64,000 nucleotides of DNA, taken from the NCBI RefSeq assembly GCF_013402815.2, contig NZ_CP058601.1:2356001-2420000 (forward strand). The letters run 5' to 3'. Both the position numbers and the translations under genes were made by a program. This document shows, one piece after another, positions 16,443 to 25,844 of the stretch. The notes under the pieces were generated by a model, which made no database searches, was not told the origin of the DNA, and saw nothing but the letters and a program-made list of their open reading frames with translations. The stretch is from Natrinema halophilum (GTDB taxonomy: Archaea; Halobacteriota; Halobacteria; Halobacteriales; Natrialbaceae). Positions within the stretch are counted from its first letter, which is position 1, and every line of letters starts with the position of its first letter.

Positions 16443-17930
16443 TCACGATGCGTTCTCGAGTACGTCCGTCACCCAGACGCGGTTCGGATCGTCGGTATCG
16501 TCCATCCACGCGGCCAGTTGCGTTCGCATATCTACTCTGACGTCTGCGTACTCGGGGTGGTCGATCAGGTTGTGCAACTCGGCGGGGTCGGCCTCGAGGT
16601 CGTACAGTTCGTCGATGTCGGGGCCGTTGTAGACGTACTTGTATCGATCGGTCCGGACCATCCGCTGGCTGTAGAGACCGAACTCGTCGCCGTGGTACTG
16701 GGCGAAAATCGACCGGGACCACTCCTCGTCGGCGGGGAGGTCGCCGCCGTTTTCCAGGAGCGAAACGAGACTGCGCGAATCGAAGCTGTCGGGGACAGCA
16801 ACGTCGGCGATCTCGAGGAAAGTCGCTGCCAGATCGTGCAGGTGAACCGGGACCGAAGAGCGCGAACCGGCGTCGACTACCCCCGGCCATCGAATCTGGA
16901 GCGGGATACGGTACGTATCGTCGTACATCAGCGGTCCCTTGTTGAACTGGCGGTGGTGTCCGGCGAAATCGCCGTGATCCGAGGCGTGGACGACGACCGT
17001 TTCCTCAGAGACGTCGTGCTCCTCGAGGGCGTCGAGTATGCGCTCGAGTTGATGGTCGATCATCGTGATGAACCCCCAGTACTTCGCGATCGCTTCTGCC
17101 CAGATGTCCCAGTCGAAGCCTGAGACACCTCGGTACGCGAGGTAGTTCTCGTGGACCCGCGGCTTCCCGTCGAAGGTCTCGAGGTAGCTTTCGGGCGGCT
17201 CGATCGCGTCTGGATCGTACATCGAGGCGTACGGCTCGGGAACGACGTAGGGGTGATGGGGGCCGTAGAAATCCACTCGATGAAAGAACGGACTGTCCTC
17301 GTCGTCGGCGTGTTCCGTGATCGAATCGATCGTCCGTTCTGCCAGGAAGTACGCACGCGTCTCCTCGACGTCGATGGGCGACTTCGCGGCGACGAACGTG
17401 CCCTCGCTGCCGTCTCGCGGATCGTCACCGGTGTAGATTTCGTCCTCCAGTGAGACCTGATCGACCGGCTCGTCTCGGTAGTCGCGGTACTCGCGGAACG
17501 CTTCGTCGATGTCGTCGTGGTGGACGTCGCTACCCCCGAGATACGAGAAGCCGAAGTCGGCGGGGGTCTGATCGCGACCGGCGTGCCACTTCCCCGTGTA
17601 CGTCAGCTCGTAGCCGGCCGCGACGAGGTGCTCAGAAAACGTCGGCAGATCGGCGGGCAGGTTCGGCTGCAGTGCATCCGGTTCGTGGCAGTTGTTCAAC
17701 ATCCCGTGGCCGTGGGGAAACTGTCCGGTCAGCAGCGACGCGCGAGCACTCGAGCAGATACTTATCGGTGTGAATGCCTGTTCGAAACAGATTCCGTCAC
17801 TGGAGAGATCGTCGATCGTCGGCGTTTCGACCGGCGGCCCATCGGGAGCACTGCAGTCGTATCGTTCCTGGTCGGTTAAGACGAGCAGAACGTTCGGACG
17901 GGTATCGGTGCCAGCGTCAGCGTCGGCCAT
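16443..17930 (-). CDS. Sulfatase-family hydrolase
   Basis: A 495-residue alkaline-phosphatase-superfamily sulfatase. The metal-binding N-terminus NVLLVLTDQERYD (D20, Q21) follows the choline-sulfatase/phosphonate-hydrolase variant, where the second Asp is Gln. The formylglycine site is C59-S-S-A-R63 followed by ASLLTG. The usual CxPxR proline is Ala here, so the maturation motif is off-consensus. Further motifs TGKWHAG and ASDHGDFAGHH (metal and sulfate binding) are intact, and the C-terminal domain ELYDLEADPAELHNL is standard. The protein probably hydrolyses sulfate esters, but the substrate is unknown, and no sulfatase-modifying enzyme is nearby. The ATG 17928-17930 is preferred to an upstream ATG at 18032. 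Confidence 0.88.
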   Translation of the reverse strand: MADADAGTDTRPNVLLVLTDQERYDCSAPDGPPVETPTIDDLSSDGICFEQAFTPISICSSARASLLTGQFPHGHGMLNNCHEPDALQPNLPADLPTFSEHLVAAGYELTYTGKWHAGRDQTPADFGFSYLGGSDVHHDDIDEAFREYRDYRDEPVDQVSLEDEIYTGDDPRDGSEGTFVAAKSPIDVEETRAYFLAERTIDSITEHADDEDSPFFHRVDFYGPHHPYVVPEPYASMYDPDAIEPPESYLETFDGKPRVHENYLAYRGVSGFDWDIWAEAIAKYWGFITMIDHQLERILDALEEHDVSEETVVVHASDHGDFAGHHRQFNKGPLMYDDTYRIPLQIRWPGVVDAGSRSSVPVHLHDLAATFLEIADVAVPDSFDSRSLVSLLENGGDLPADEEWSRSIFAQYHGDEFGLYSQRMVRTDRYKYVYNGPDIDELYDLEADPAELHNLIDHPEYADVRVDMRTQLAAWMDDTDDPNRVWVTDVLENAS

Positions 17931-18057
17931 CGACCATCGTACGTCGACTGCCCAGTTAATACCGGGACCTGCACGAGGGGTAGTCCCCCGAGATGGGTGA
18001 TAAGAGCCCGTGGTGTGAACCCCATCGTTCATTAGACTTCCGTTCGACGATCCAGGC

Positions 18058-18276
18058 GTGCCACGGGCGTACTGCGGTGACTGTGAGTGGATGCACCGAG
18101 TCGACGGTGACGATCCGGCCGAACTCAGTCGGGCGATGATCGACCACTTCGTCGAAACCGGTCACTCGCCGATCGAACGGTGTGATGCGGACGAGCGACG
18201 GCAAGCCGCTAATCGGGCAGAACCGGCGAATGAAACGCCCGAACGCGATCGAAAGACCCCGCGCGGTCGGAAGTGA
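18058..18276 (+). CDS. Small zinc-finger-like protein
   Basis: A 72-residue protein starting at GTG 18058. It has a Cys pair (C6-x2-C9) followed about 21 residues later by two histidines (DHFVETGH), a C2H2-like spacing seen in many small haloarchaeal zinc proteins. The rest is a basic, low-complexity tail (PERDRKTPRGRK). The zinc-binding residues and the hydrophobic helix SRAMIDHFV support a real gene. The function is unknown. It is divergent from the sulfatase gene. Confidence 0.65.
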   Translation: MPRAYCGDCEWMHRVDGDDPAELSRAMIDHFVETGHSPIERCDADERRQAANRAEPANETPERDRKTPRGRK

Positions 18277-18351
18277 TCGCTCCGTAATTGACGGGATCGT
18301 ATCGGGTATCGAAGAACCGAGGGCGGGTATGGGGCCGCACATCCCGTTCGC

Positions 18352-18886
18352 TCAGCCGAACAGGTAGCGCAGCCGCGGCCGCTGTTGTACGAACTCGGTC
18401 TGCTCGAGGACGGCATCGACACCGAGGATGCGGCCTGCGGCGAAGGCACCGATGATCACGAACAGCAACAGACCGAGCAGGTCCCCGTTGACGTAGCCGT
18501 GCGCCCAGTCTGCGTTGCCCAGGTAGAACAACGTCATGAGGACGCCGCCGAAGAAGGCGGCGAGGCGCACGAGTACGCCCAGGATGAGTCCCAATCCGAT
18601 GAGGAACTCACCGAGAGGGATCATCACGTTGGTGAACTCGAGCAGCCAGGGCGTCCCGGCGACGAACTCGAAGAGCCCCCGCGATCGGCGACTGGGCGTT
18701 TTCCAGGTAGCCCGCCGTACTGAACGACTCACCCGAGACGAACGCGAACTTTCCCCACCCGGAGTGGAGAAACCAGTATCCGACGAGGAGCCGTACCGCG
18801 ACCAGCACGTAGCCGGCGACCGAATCTGCGTACTCGAACTCTTCCTGCCTTCCGAGCCATTGAATGGTGGCTTTATTAGTGGACAT
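18352..18886 (-). pseudogene. DoxX family membrane protein, frameshifted
   Basis: Two overlapping frames together make one DoxX-like protein. The N-terminal part (ATG at 18884-18886) runs to GYLENAQSPIAG, and the C-terminal part continues with GLFEFVAGTPWLLEF, about 177 residues in all. The sequences join if one base is removed from the run of five C (five G on the coding strand) at 18676-18680. DoxX proteins are four-helix membrane proteins linked to terminal oxidase or thiol/quinone chemistry. The four helices are present across the two halves. Either the gene is broken by a one-base insertion or the read has a homopolymer error. An undisturbed upstream region suggests recent damage. Confidence 0.85.
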
Positions 18887-19044
18887 TGATCGTCACCTCA
18901 CAGATAGAGATTGGTCGTCTGAGACGATAATACCGGTCAAAATTCCGAGTAACAGGAATCGTTGAAGATGTCACTCCGTACAGGGAGTATTTAAATAGGG
19001 TAACGAGCGAAATAGTGCTGGAGGAATAGCGCCGAGAGGAACCC

Positions 19045-19425
19045 TCAGGCGACGTCCTCGAGGATCGTCCGATCGATGCGGTCGGATCCGCCCATTTCGA
19101 CGAGAAACCAGACTCCGCAGACGAAACCGAAATACGCCAGCCCGAACCCGAAGACCGCCACGCCGACGCGAAGGCCGTCAGATATCCCCTGCACGATCGA
19201 AATGACGGACAACGTCGTTACGCCGGTGAAAACGGTACTCGAGATACTTCCAGGCGTGCTCATCAGCCGACGGATTTCCGGCCGGAGGTACACCGCGATC
19301 CCAATGGTGTATAGTTGCCCGATCCCCGCGAGGAGAAACGGTGAAGTATCGGTCGCTCCGGCGAGCCCGGCGACGATTGCCCCGCCGACGAGAATCGCGA
19401 CGGTATAGCGTGTCGATCGTCTCAT
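19045..19425 (-). CDS. Four-helix membrane protein of unknown function
   Basis: A 126-residue protein with four hydrophobic segments at about residues 8-28, 33-48, 64-84 and 92-112, and basic or acidic loops between them. It starts MRRSTRY at ATG 19423-19425, which places positively charged residues before the first helix, as expected for a cytoplasmic N-terminus. I do not recognise a family. It sits between the DoxX remnant and the HisRS gene on the same strand, but the gaps are about 100 bases, so no operon is implied. Confidence 0.65.
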   Translation of the reverse strand: MRRSTRYTVAILVGGAIVAGLAGATDTSPFLLAGIGQLYTIGIAVYLRPEIRRLMSTPGSISSTVFTGVTTLSVISIVQGISDGLRVGVAVFGFGLAYFGFVCGVWFLVEMGGSDRIDRTILEDVA

Positions 19426-19519
19426 GGAAAAATCATTCTCGACCACCACCGTAAATACCTCACCAGTTGCACCTACATGGCATTTCGAGCGAATCGAAGC
19501 CTGCGTCGATACCGGGTGA

Positions 19520-20818
19520 TCAGGAGATATCCTCGAACGTCGGTCGCTCGAGATCCCCCGGGAACTCGTCGACCGGTACCTGTGCTTGATCGCCCGATTC
19601 CATGTCCTTGATCGTGACTTCGTCGTTTGCGAGGTCCTGTTCGCCGACGATAACGACCGTCTCGGCGTTGATCGAGTCGGCGTACTCGAGTTGTGCGCCG
19701 AACGAGCGGCCCGCAACGTCGGTCTCGACGACGTGGCCTCGGTCGCGGAGGTCGCGGGATATCCGGGCCGCTTCGGTGCGCGTCTCGCCGATCTGCAGGA
19801 CGTAATAGTCGGTCGTCACTGCTTCCTCGGGCCAGACGCCGGCCCGCTGTAACAGGAGGGAAAGCGTCGCGTGACCCGGAGCCACGCCGACGGCGGGCGT
19901 CGGCTGTCCGCCGAAGCTCTCGATGAGGTCGTCGTAGCGGCCACCGCCGAAGATCGAACGCGAGACGTCGCCCGCCGAATCGAAGCACTCGAACACGACG
20001 CCGGTGTAGTAGTCCAGTCCGCGGGCCGTCTCGAGCGAGACGGTACAGTGCTCGCGAGCACCGAAGTCATCGGCGGCGGCAAGCACGTTCTGGAGGTTCT
20101 CGACGGCCGCCGTCACGCGCTCGGTATCTGCAAACGCTTCGACCGCCTCGAGGTCGCCGCCCGCGATGAGGTCGTCGAACTCCGCGGCCTGATCCGCCGT
20201 CAGTCCCGCATCTATCAGCAGATCGTGATATTCGATGTCGGAGATTTTGTCGGATTTATCGACTGCGCGGATCGCCACCTCGGTGTCGACCGAAGCGTCG
20301 TAGCTCTCGAGGACGCCGCCGAGAATGTCGCGGTGGGAGATCCGGAACTCGAAGTGATCGCCGGTGAGGCCGAGACCGGTCAGCGCATCGGCGGCCCACG
20401 CGAGAATCTCGGCGTCGGCTTCCGGTTCCGACGAACCGAAGATGTCGACGTTGGTCTGGTAGAACTCGCGCTGTCTCCCCTGCTGAACCTGCTCGTAGCG
20501 CCAGAACGGTCGCGTGGAGAACCACTTGATCGGCTTCGATAGTTCCTGCTGTTTCGCGACGACCATTCGGGCGACAGTCGGCGTCAACTCGGGTGTCAGC
20601 GTCACGTGGCGTCCGCCCTGATCCTCGAACGAGTAGAGTTCGTCGACGATTTCGTCACCGCTCTTGTCGGTCCACATCTCCGCTCGCTCCAGGGCTGGCG
20701 TTCCGATCTCGCGAAAGCCATACTCGCGGGCGGTCCCCTCCAGGACGTCGATGGTGGCCCGCCTGGCGGCCATCTCGCCGGGATAGAAGTCACGAAAGCC
20801 CTTGATCCGGTCGTACAT
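19520..20818 (-). CDS. hisS: Histidyl-tRNA synthetase
   Basis: A 432-residue class II synthetase that charges tRNA-His. The conserved motifs are present: motif 2 RPFWRYEQVQQGRQREFYQ, the HisRS-specific ARGLDYYTGVVFEC (histidine A motif) and GGGRYDDLI near motif 3, followed by the C-terminal anticodon-binding domain from about residue 330. The ATG 20816-20818 matches the standard N-terminus (MYDRIKGFRDFYPGEM). It is divergent from the histidine kinase gene. Confidence 0.97.
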   Translation of the reverse strand: MYDRIKGFRDFYPGEMAARRATIDVLEGTAREYGFREIGTPALERAEMWTDKSGDEIVDELYSFEDQGGRHVTLTPELTPTVARMVVAKQQELSKPIKWFSTRPFWRYEQVQQGRQREFYQTNVDIFGSSEPEADAEILAWAADALTGLGLTGDHFEFRISHRDILGGVLESYDASVDTEVAIRAVDKSDKISDIEYHDLLIDAGLTADQAAEFDDLIAGGDLEAVEAFADTERVTAAVENLQNVLAAADDFGAREHCTVSLETARGLDYYTGVVFECFDSAGDVSRSIFGGGRYDDLIESFGGQPTPAVGVAPGHATLSLLLQRAGVWPEEAVTTDYYVLQIGETRTEAARISRDLRDRGHVVETDVAGRSFGAQLEYADSINAETVVIVGEQDLANDEVTIKDMESGDQAQVPVDEFPGDLERPTFEDIS

Positions 20819-20992
20819 GACAGGTCGTTCGGCGACGCCGGACTTCTATCCTTCCGTTCGTCGCGACCGCGATATCCCCAGCGGTGGCGACCCAGTCTTT
20901 CGTTCGGTTCATGGGAAATTACCATTAGTTGCACATTTTCGAAGCTGAGACTGTCCCGTAGCTTGATAGGTGCGTACGTCCAGAGTGGGACC

Positions 20993-22042
20993 GTGCAACG
21001 CGTGGCCGACGAAGACGATTGGATCGCGGAACTCGGCGAGCAGTTGCCGGTTTCGCCGCTGTCGGCGCTGGGGCTGTTTCTCGCCACGATTATCGGGACG
21101 CGAATCGCGCTCGAGCACGTCACTACCCGGGTATTGCTCGAAAGTATCTTTCCGCTGCTGGCCGCGACGGCGGTTGTACTCGCCGATCGCTGGCTCGTCG
21201 CTCACGACGTATCGCTCCGGGATCGGCTCACCGTTTTCGGCTACGGTCTCGGCGGATTCCTGGCAGCCGTCGTCGTGACGGCGCTTCACCTATACGTGCT
21301 GTATCTCGAGGAAACCGGCGCAAGAGCGCCCCTGTATTTGCTTCTGATGGGCGGAACCGTCGGTGTCGGTGCGGGCACCGTCGCCGGCATCTACGAAATC
21401 CAACAACGGGCTGCCGTCCGGGAAGCCGAACGGCAGAGCGCCCGGCTCGAAGAGTTCGCGAGCGTCGTCAGTCATGACCTGCGAAATCCACTCGGCGTCG
21501 CTCAGGGTCGGCTTCGAGCGGCGTTTACCACCGGGGAAGCACAACACCTGCAGGAGGTCGATGCGGCGCTTGCGCGAATGGACGAACTCATCGAGGAGAC
21601 GCTGTCGGTCGCTCGTAACGGCACGCAAGTCGAGGATGCCGCCGACGTGGCGCTGGTCGAACTCGCGAGCGAAGCCTGGACGAGCGTCGACACGGAGACG
21701 GCGACCTTCGAAACGGTCGGAAATCGGACGCTGCAGGTCGATCCCGTCCGAGCGAAACAGCTCTTCGAGAACCTCTACCGGAACGCAATCGATCACGGCG
21801 ACGAAGACGTTCATGTTCGCGTCGGCCCGTGCGACGGCGGCTTCTTCGTCGCGGACGACGGCCCCGGAATCCCTGAGGTCGAACACGACGAGGTCCTCGA
21901 GCACGGGTACTCGACGACGGACGAGGGCTCGGGCCTGGGCCTCGCGATCGTCCGCGCCATCGCCGATGCCCACGGCTGGCAAGTAGCGGTCGGGGAAAGC
22001 AAAGACGGCGGAGCGCGGTTCGAATTTACACGCGGGACCTGA
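20993..22042 (+). CDS. Membrane sensor histidine kinase
   Basis: A 349-residue kinase. The N-terminal ~135 residues hold four hydrophobic segments (for example LSALGLFLATIIGT and APLYLLLMGGTVGVGAG), followed by a linker and the dimerisation/phosphoacceptor box SHDLRNPLG with H161. The C-terminal catalytic domain has N (LFENLYRNAIDHG), G1 (DDGPGIP) and G2 (GSGLGLAI) boxes. It should autophosphorylate and pass phosphate to a response regulator, but none is next to it and the signal is unknown. GTG 20993 is the first start that avoids the antisense of hisS, and it begins MQRVADEDDW. Confidence 0.9.
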   Translation: MQRVADEDDWIAELGEQLPVSPLSALGLFLATIIGTRIALEHVTTRVLLESIFPLLAATAVVLADRWLVAHDVSLRDRLTVFGYGLGGFLAAVVVTALHLYVLYLEETGARAPLYLLLMGGTVGVGAGTVAGIYEIQQRAAVREAERQSARLEEFASVVSHDLRNPLGVAQGRLRAAFTTGEAQHLQEVDAALARMDELIEETLSVARNGTQVEDAADVALVELASEAWTSVDTETATFETVGNRTLQVDPVRAKQLFENLYRNAIDHGDEDVHVRVGPCDGGFFVADDGPGIPEVEHDEVLEHGYSTTDEGSGLGLAIVRAIADAHGWQVAVGESKDGGARFEFTRGT

Positions 22043-22070
22043 GAGATGGAGCCGGCGATCCGAATCGCCG

Positions 22071-22661
22071 CTAGCGAACGTCCGTGACGTAGGTCTGGTC
22101 GTGATCCGGAAAGTATTCTTCGACGGCTCGAGGTCCGTCCTCCTCTGCGATGGTCGCTCGAAGTTCGGCCTCGTAATCGGCCCTATCGATCTCCTCGCTC
22201 GGCCCGACGATCACTTCCAGACGCGCCTCGACGAGTCGATCGACGGCCGACCGACCGAACCCGGACAGCGGCGCGATGTAGTCGATGTGGTGGCGATCCT
22301 CGAGGCTCTGGGCCTGTGCCCGCGAAACCGTCGGAACGCGGTCGTCGCGACGTGTGCCGTCGGCGATTGCATCGAACTCTCGAGACGCGAGTTGCTCGAG
22401 AGCGTGCTTGTGGACCAGTTGGATGCCGTTTCGAGGGAAACCGTCCTCACGAATCCTGTCGACCGCTTCGCGGGCGATGTCGGGATCACATTCGAGTCGC
22501 TCGAACGCGAAGTCGGCTCGGTCGGCCGTCTCGCGGGCGTGTTTCCAGTCGTCGCTAATACCGAAGTGAGCCGTCAATAGCGTGACATCGTAAAACTCCT
22601 CGAGCAACAGTGCAGCGAGCGTCGAGTCTTTGCCACCGCTGTAGAGCAGTCCGAGTTCCAT
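22071..22661 (-). CDS. PP-loop ATP-binding protein (adenine nucleotide alpha hydrolase-like)
   Basis: A 196-residue protein with a clear PP-loop SGGKDS (residues 8-13), the pyrophosphate-binding signature of ATP-activating enzymes such as diphthine-ammonia ligase and tRNA thiolases. A later DGTRRDDRVP and the alternating helices fit the family core. No zinc-binding or RNA-binding extra domain is seen. The substrate is unknown. Its ATG (22659-22661) overlaps the PDCD5 stop (22661-22663) by one base, so it is coupled to PDCD5 and probably to S19e upstream. Confidence 0.85.
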   Translation of the reverse strand: MELGLLYSGGKDSTLAALLLEEFYDVTLLTAHFGISDDWKHARETADRADFAFERLECDPDIAREAVDRIREDGFPRNGIQLVHKHALEQLASREFDAIADGTRRDDRVPTVSRAQAQSLEDRHHIDYIAPLSGFGRSAVDRLVEARLEVIVGPSEEIDRADYEAELRATIAEEDGPRAVEEYFPDHDQTYVTDVR

Positions 22662-23011
22662 CAGCGTCGCTGGATGTCGAAGCTTTGCGAATCGGGTTTG
22701 AGCTCTTTGAGGAGCTGTTTCATCTTCTCGTCGTCGATCTGGCCCTGAATCCGGCCGCTCCGGGCGAGGCTAACGACCTGTCGCTCGACCTGTTCGCCGA
22801 ACTGGGGTTTGCTCATCTTGACGGTATTGAGCCGCTTGCGAGCGTCGTCGGTCAGGTGCTGGCGCAAGAGCGCGTTCTTCTGGGCTTCCGCCTGTTGCTG
22901 GGCGGCCTCCTGACCACCCTCGCCTTGCTGGGACTCGGCGCGATCCTGTAGCTGTTCCATCTTCTGCTGTCGGAGCTCCTCGAGTTTTTCCTCGTCTGGT
23001 GAACCGCTCAT
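22661..23011 (-). CDS. DNA-binding protein of the PDCD5/TFAR19 family
   Basis: A 116-residue protein with the Gln/Glu-rich N-terminal helix and the C-terminal three-helix core ([38 protein letters not shown]) of the archaeal PDCD5 family, which bind nucleic acid. The core pattern RLxxVKxSKPxFxxQVE is diagnostic. In archaea this gene usually lies next to the S19e gene, as here (101 bases apart, same strand). Its stop overlaps the start of the PP-loop gene. Its exact cellular role in archaea is not settled. Confidence 0.93.
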   Translation of the reverse strand: MSGSPDEEKLEELRQQKMEQLQDRAESQQGEGGQEAAQQQAEAQKNALLRQHLTDDARKRLNTVKMSKPQFGEQVERQVVSLARSGRIQGQIDDEKMKQLLKELKPDSQSFDIQRR

Positions 23012-23112
23012 AGGTATCTCTGCTAGCTAATTCTCGCGCAGGTGGGAAAATGATTACGGACAACGATAGCGACGGCTCTCAGCGGTAAAGCCGGCACGAA
23101 AACGAGTTCGAA

Positions 23113-23568
23113 TCAGGCGTACCGTTCGAGTTCCGGGCGGTCGAGTTCTTCGAGGACGGACCCCGCAGTGTCGTCGAGCAGGCTTCGGCCCTCGGCGGTG
23201 ATCCGACGGCCCTCTCCTTCGGCCGTCTCGACGAGGTCTTCTTCTTCGAGTTGCTGGAGGATGGTGCGGATCAGATTTTTCGAGCCGTCGGTGCGGCGGT
23301 TCGGCGCGACCTGGTAACGGTTCGAGCCGCCCTTTGCGCCGCCGTACTCCGTCGAGAGTCGTTCGACACCAACGGGGCCGCGGTCGGCGACCTTGCGCAG
23401 AAGACTCGCAGCGCGCGTCGCCCAGAAGTCGTCCTGTTCGGGCGGAAGCTCACGGTCGACGCCGGTTTTAGCGAACTTCCCCCACTCCGGTTCTTCGAGT
23501 CGATCCGCGAGATCGTCGGCGAGCGCCTCGATGAGGTCGTCCGCCGGAACGTCGTACATCGTAGCCAT
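23113..23568 (-). CDS. rps19e: 30S ribosomal protein S19e
   Basis: A 151-residue archaeal S19e, a component of the small ribosomal subunit. The strongly conserved core DDFWATRAASLLRKVADRGPVGVERLSTEYGG and the winged-helix C-terminal half (NLIRTILQQLEEEDLV) are present. I use the ATG at 23566-23568, which gives the family's standard N-terminus MATMYDVPADDL, although the frame extends upstream through antisense of thiL. PDCD5 and the PP-loop gene follow on the same strand, a cluster known from many archaea. Confidence 0.96.
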   Translation of the reverse strand: MATMYDVPADDLIEALADDLADRLEEPEWGKFAKTGVDRELPPEQDDFWATRAASLLRKVADRGPVGVERLSTEYGGAKGGSNRYQVAPNRRTDGSKNLIRTILQQLEEEDLVETAEGEGRRITAEGRSLLDDTAGSVLEELDRPELERYA

Positions 23569-23661
23569 TGGGGTTTGGTTCCCGGTGGCGGCATTTAAGA
23601 GCATCGTATCGTTGCGGGCGCGGCCCGGACCGTTTTTCGCCCTCGAGTCGAAACGGGAGGT

Positions 23662-24564
23662 ATGGACGAACGCGCCGCCCTGCGGCTCCTGTCGGACGAA
23701 CTCGCTGCGGTCGGCGACGACGCGGCCGTGGTCGATGGCCTGGTCGTAACGACGGACATGCTCCACGAGCGGACGGACTTTCCGGCGGGAACGACCCGCT
23801 ACACCGCCGGCTGGCGCGCTATCGGCGCCTCGCTTTCGGACGTCGCTGCGATGGGGGCCGAAGCGACGGCCGCAGTTGCTGCCTACGCTGCACCCAGGTT
23901 CGACCGCGATGAACTGCTCGAGTTCATTCGCGGCGCAGCCGACGTCTGTGAACGCGTCGGCACGGAGTACGTCGGCGGCGACCTCGACGGGCACGAGGAG
24001 TTCACCGTCACGACGACGGCGATCGGCCGGACCGACGATCCCGTTCGCCGACGCGGCGCGACCGCCGGCGACGTCGTCTGTGTCACCGGCACGCTCGGGC
24101 GAAGTGCAGCCGCCCTCGAGTATTTCGAACGGGCGACTACAAGCGACACGGCAGACGATCGGCTGGTCGAACGCGCGAACGACCTGTTTCGGTTTGCCCC
24201 CCGAATCCCGGCCGGCCAGGTACTCGCCTCGCGTGCGACCGCGATGATGGACTCGAGCGACGGGCTCGCCCGCTCGCTCCATCAGCTTGCCGAGGCCAGT
24301 GACTGCGGGTTCGCGATCGAGTCCGATCGGATTCCGATCGACGACTCGGTTCGCGAGGTAGCCGCCACCGACGACGAAGCGCTCGAGCTCGCGACGACCT
24401 TCGGCGAGGACTTCGAACTCGTCGCGACGCTTCCCGAAACCGCCCTGTCGGCAGTTCGGGAGGCGGCCGACGTGCCGGTGTCCGTGATCGGATCGGTTCT
24501 CGAACCCGATGCGTCGATCACCATGGACGGCGAGCCGCTGGCGGATCAGGGGTATACCCACTGA
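23662..24564 (+). CDS. thiL: Thiamine-monophosphate kinase
   Basis: A 300-residue ThiL, which phosphorylates thiamine monophosphate to the pyrophosphate cofactor in the cytosol. Motifs include the N-terminal VGDDAAVVDG metal-binding segment, the GGDLDGHEEFTVTTTAIG strand, and the MMDSSDGLARSLHQLA segment that binds nucleotide. The family (AIR synthase fold) is clear and the length is normal. It is divergent from S19e, with 93 bases between the starts. Confidence 0.95.
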   Translation: MDERAALRLLSDELAAVGDDAAVVDGLVVTTDMLHERTDFPAGTTRYTAGWRAIGASLSDVAAMGAEATAAVAAYAAPRFDRDELLEFIRGAADVCERVGTEYVGGDLDGHEEFTVTTTAIGRTDDPVRRRGATAGDVVCVTGTLGRSAAALEYFERATTSDTADDRLVERANDLFRFAPRIPAGQVLASRATAMMDSSDGLARSLHQLAEASDCGFAIESDRIPIDDSVREVAATDDEALELATTFGEDFELVATLPETALSAVREAADVPVSVIGSVLEPDASITMDGEPLADQGYTH

Positions 24565-24600
24565 GAACGAGCACCGATGGGTCGGACGCGTCGGTCGTGA

Positions 24601-25764
24601 TCAGCCGACGACCTCGACCGGCACGGGCATGAAACAGAGCAGGCCGATGCCGAACGTGACGATGCCGAGGACGAACCGGCCGCGTCCGAGCGATTCGTCT
24701 CGGATCGGCGTTGCCGGCCCCACCGAGGCGACCAGCGTCGTCAACACACCCCAGATGATCCAGACGGCGACCGTGTTCAGGCCGTAGTCCTGTACGTAGT
24801 AGAGATACGCGGCGAGTGCAAACAGCGCGCCCGGGACCACCGCCGCGATCGTCTCCTGAAACTCGCCGGTCATTGCCCGCAGGATGTGCCCCCCATCGAG
24901 CTGGCCGACCGGGATCAAGTTGAGGAAGGTGACGAACATCCCGACCCACGCGCCGATGACGACCGGGTTTACTCCCGTCGTCGGGTCGTCCCTGTACAGC
25001 GGCTGATCAAAGCCGGCGGCGAGCAACTCGAGCAGCGGCGGATATCCCAGTTTTATCTGGATTGCATCCGGATGCTGCAGTAATGAGGGATCGAAGGTCA
25101 CGGGCGGGAGGTGAAGCCCGACTACAGCGACAACGACCGTCGCAACCAGCCCTGCAAGCGGGCCGGCGACGCCGATATCGAACAGCGCCTTTCGATCGGG
25201 CATCCGGCCTTTCATCCTGATTACCGCCCCCATCGTCCCGATAAGCGTCGGAACCGGAATGAAATATGGCAGCGATGCGTCGACCTGGTGGTACCGACTC
25301 AGTACGTAGTGGCCCATCTCGTGAACGCCGAGAACACCGAGGATCGCCAGCGAAAAGGGCCACGCGTATATGATTTCGATCGGGTTCGCAAACGGATCGA
25401 CCGACGGATACCACCACCACGCACCGACGAACAACGTCGAAGCGACCGTCGCTAACAGCAAGAATACGTTCGTCCACGGAACGCCGTCGATGCCGACAGA
25501 CCTCGGTTCGGCAACGAGGACGTACTCGCCGTGGCGGGTTTCGAGGGTCGTATCGTACCCGCGGTTGCGGAAGTCGGACCAGAGCTCGCTCATCACCCGC
25601 TGTGGGTGGGTCAGTGGATCGCCGTAGTAGACCAGTTTCTCGTTCTCACGCCGAACTTCGTAGACCGCGAACACTGACTCGATGCGGTCGATCGGGGGTC
25701 CGTCCTCGAGGGAGCGACTGTCCGGTCCCGCAGTACCGAATCCGGACCGATCGACATCTTCCAT
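24601..25764 (-). CDS. Site-2 protease family (M50) membrane metalloprotease
   Basis: A 387-residue protein. The first ~120 residues form a soluble domain, then the zinc motif HEMGH (in GVHEMGHYVLSR) lies in the first of several helices, with FxNLIPVGQLDGGH later as the third-ligand motif. This is the S2P architecture, which cuts peptide bonds inside the membrane and often releases transcription factors or clears signal peptides. The start is ATG 25762-25764. A GTG one codon upstream is possible. No obvious substrate gene is adjacent. It is convergent with thiL. Confidence 0.92.
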   Translation of the reverse strand: MEDVDRSGFGTAGPDSRSLEDGPPIDRIESVFAVYEVRRENEKLVYYGDPLTHPQRVMSELWSDFRNRGYDTTLETRHGEYVLVAEPRSVGIDGVPWTNVFLLLATVASTLFVGAWWWYPSVDPFANPIEIIYAWPFSLAILGVLGVHEMGHYVLSRYHQVDASLPYFIPVPTLIGTMGAVIRMKGRMPDRKALFDIGVAGPLAGLVATVVVAVVGLHLPPVTFDPSLLQHPDAIQIKLGYPPLLELLAAGFDQPLYRDDPTTGVNPVVIGAWVGMFVTFLNLIPVGQLDGGHILRAMTGEFQETIAAVVPGALFALAAYLYYVQDYGLNTVAVWIIWGVLTTLVASVGPATPIRDESLGRGRFVLGIVTFGIGLLCFMPVPVEVVG

Positions 25765-25844
25765 CACCGTTCATTTAGAATCTGCCAGTATAAAATGGCT
25801 GCCGTCGGCACGGCCGGCCGATTGTAACTGGGCCCTGGGACCCT

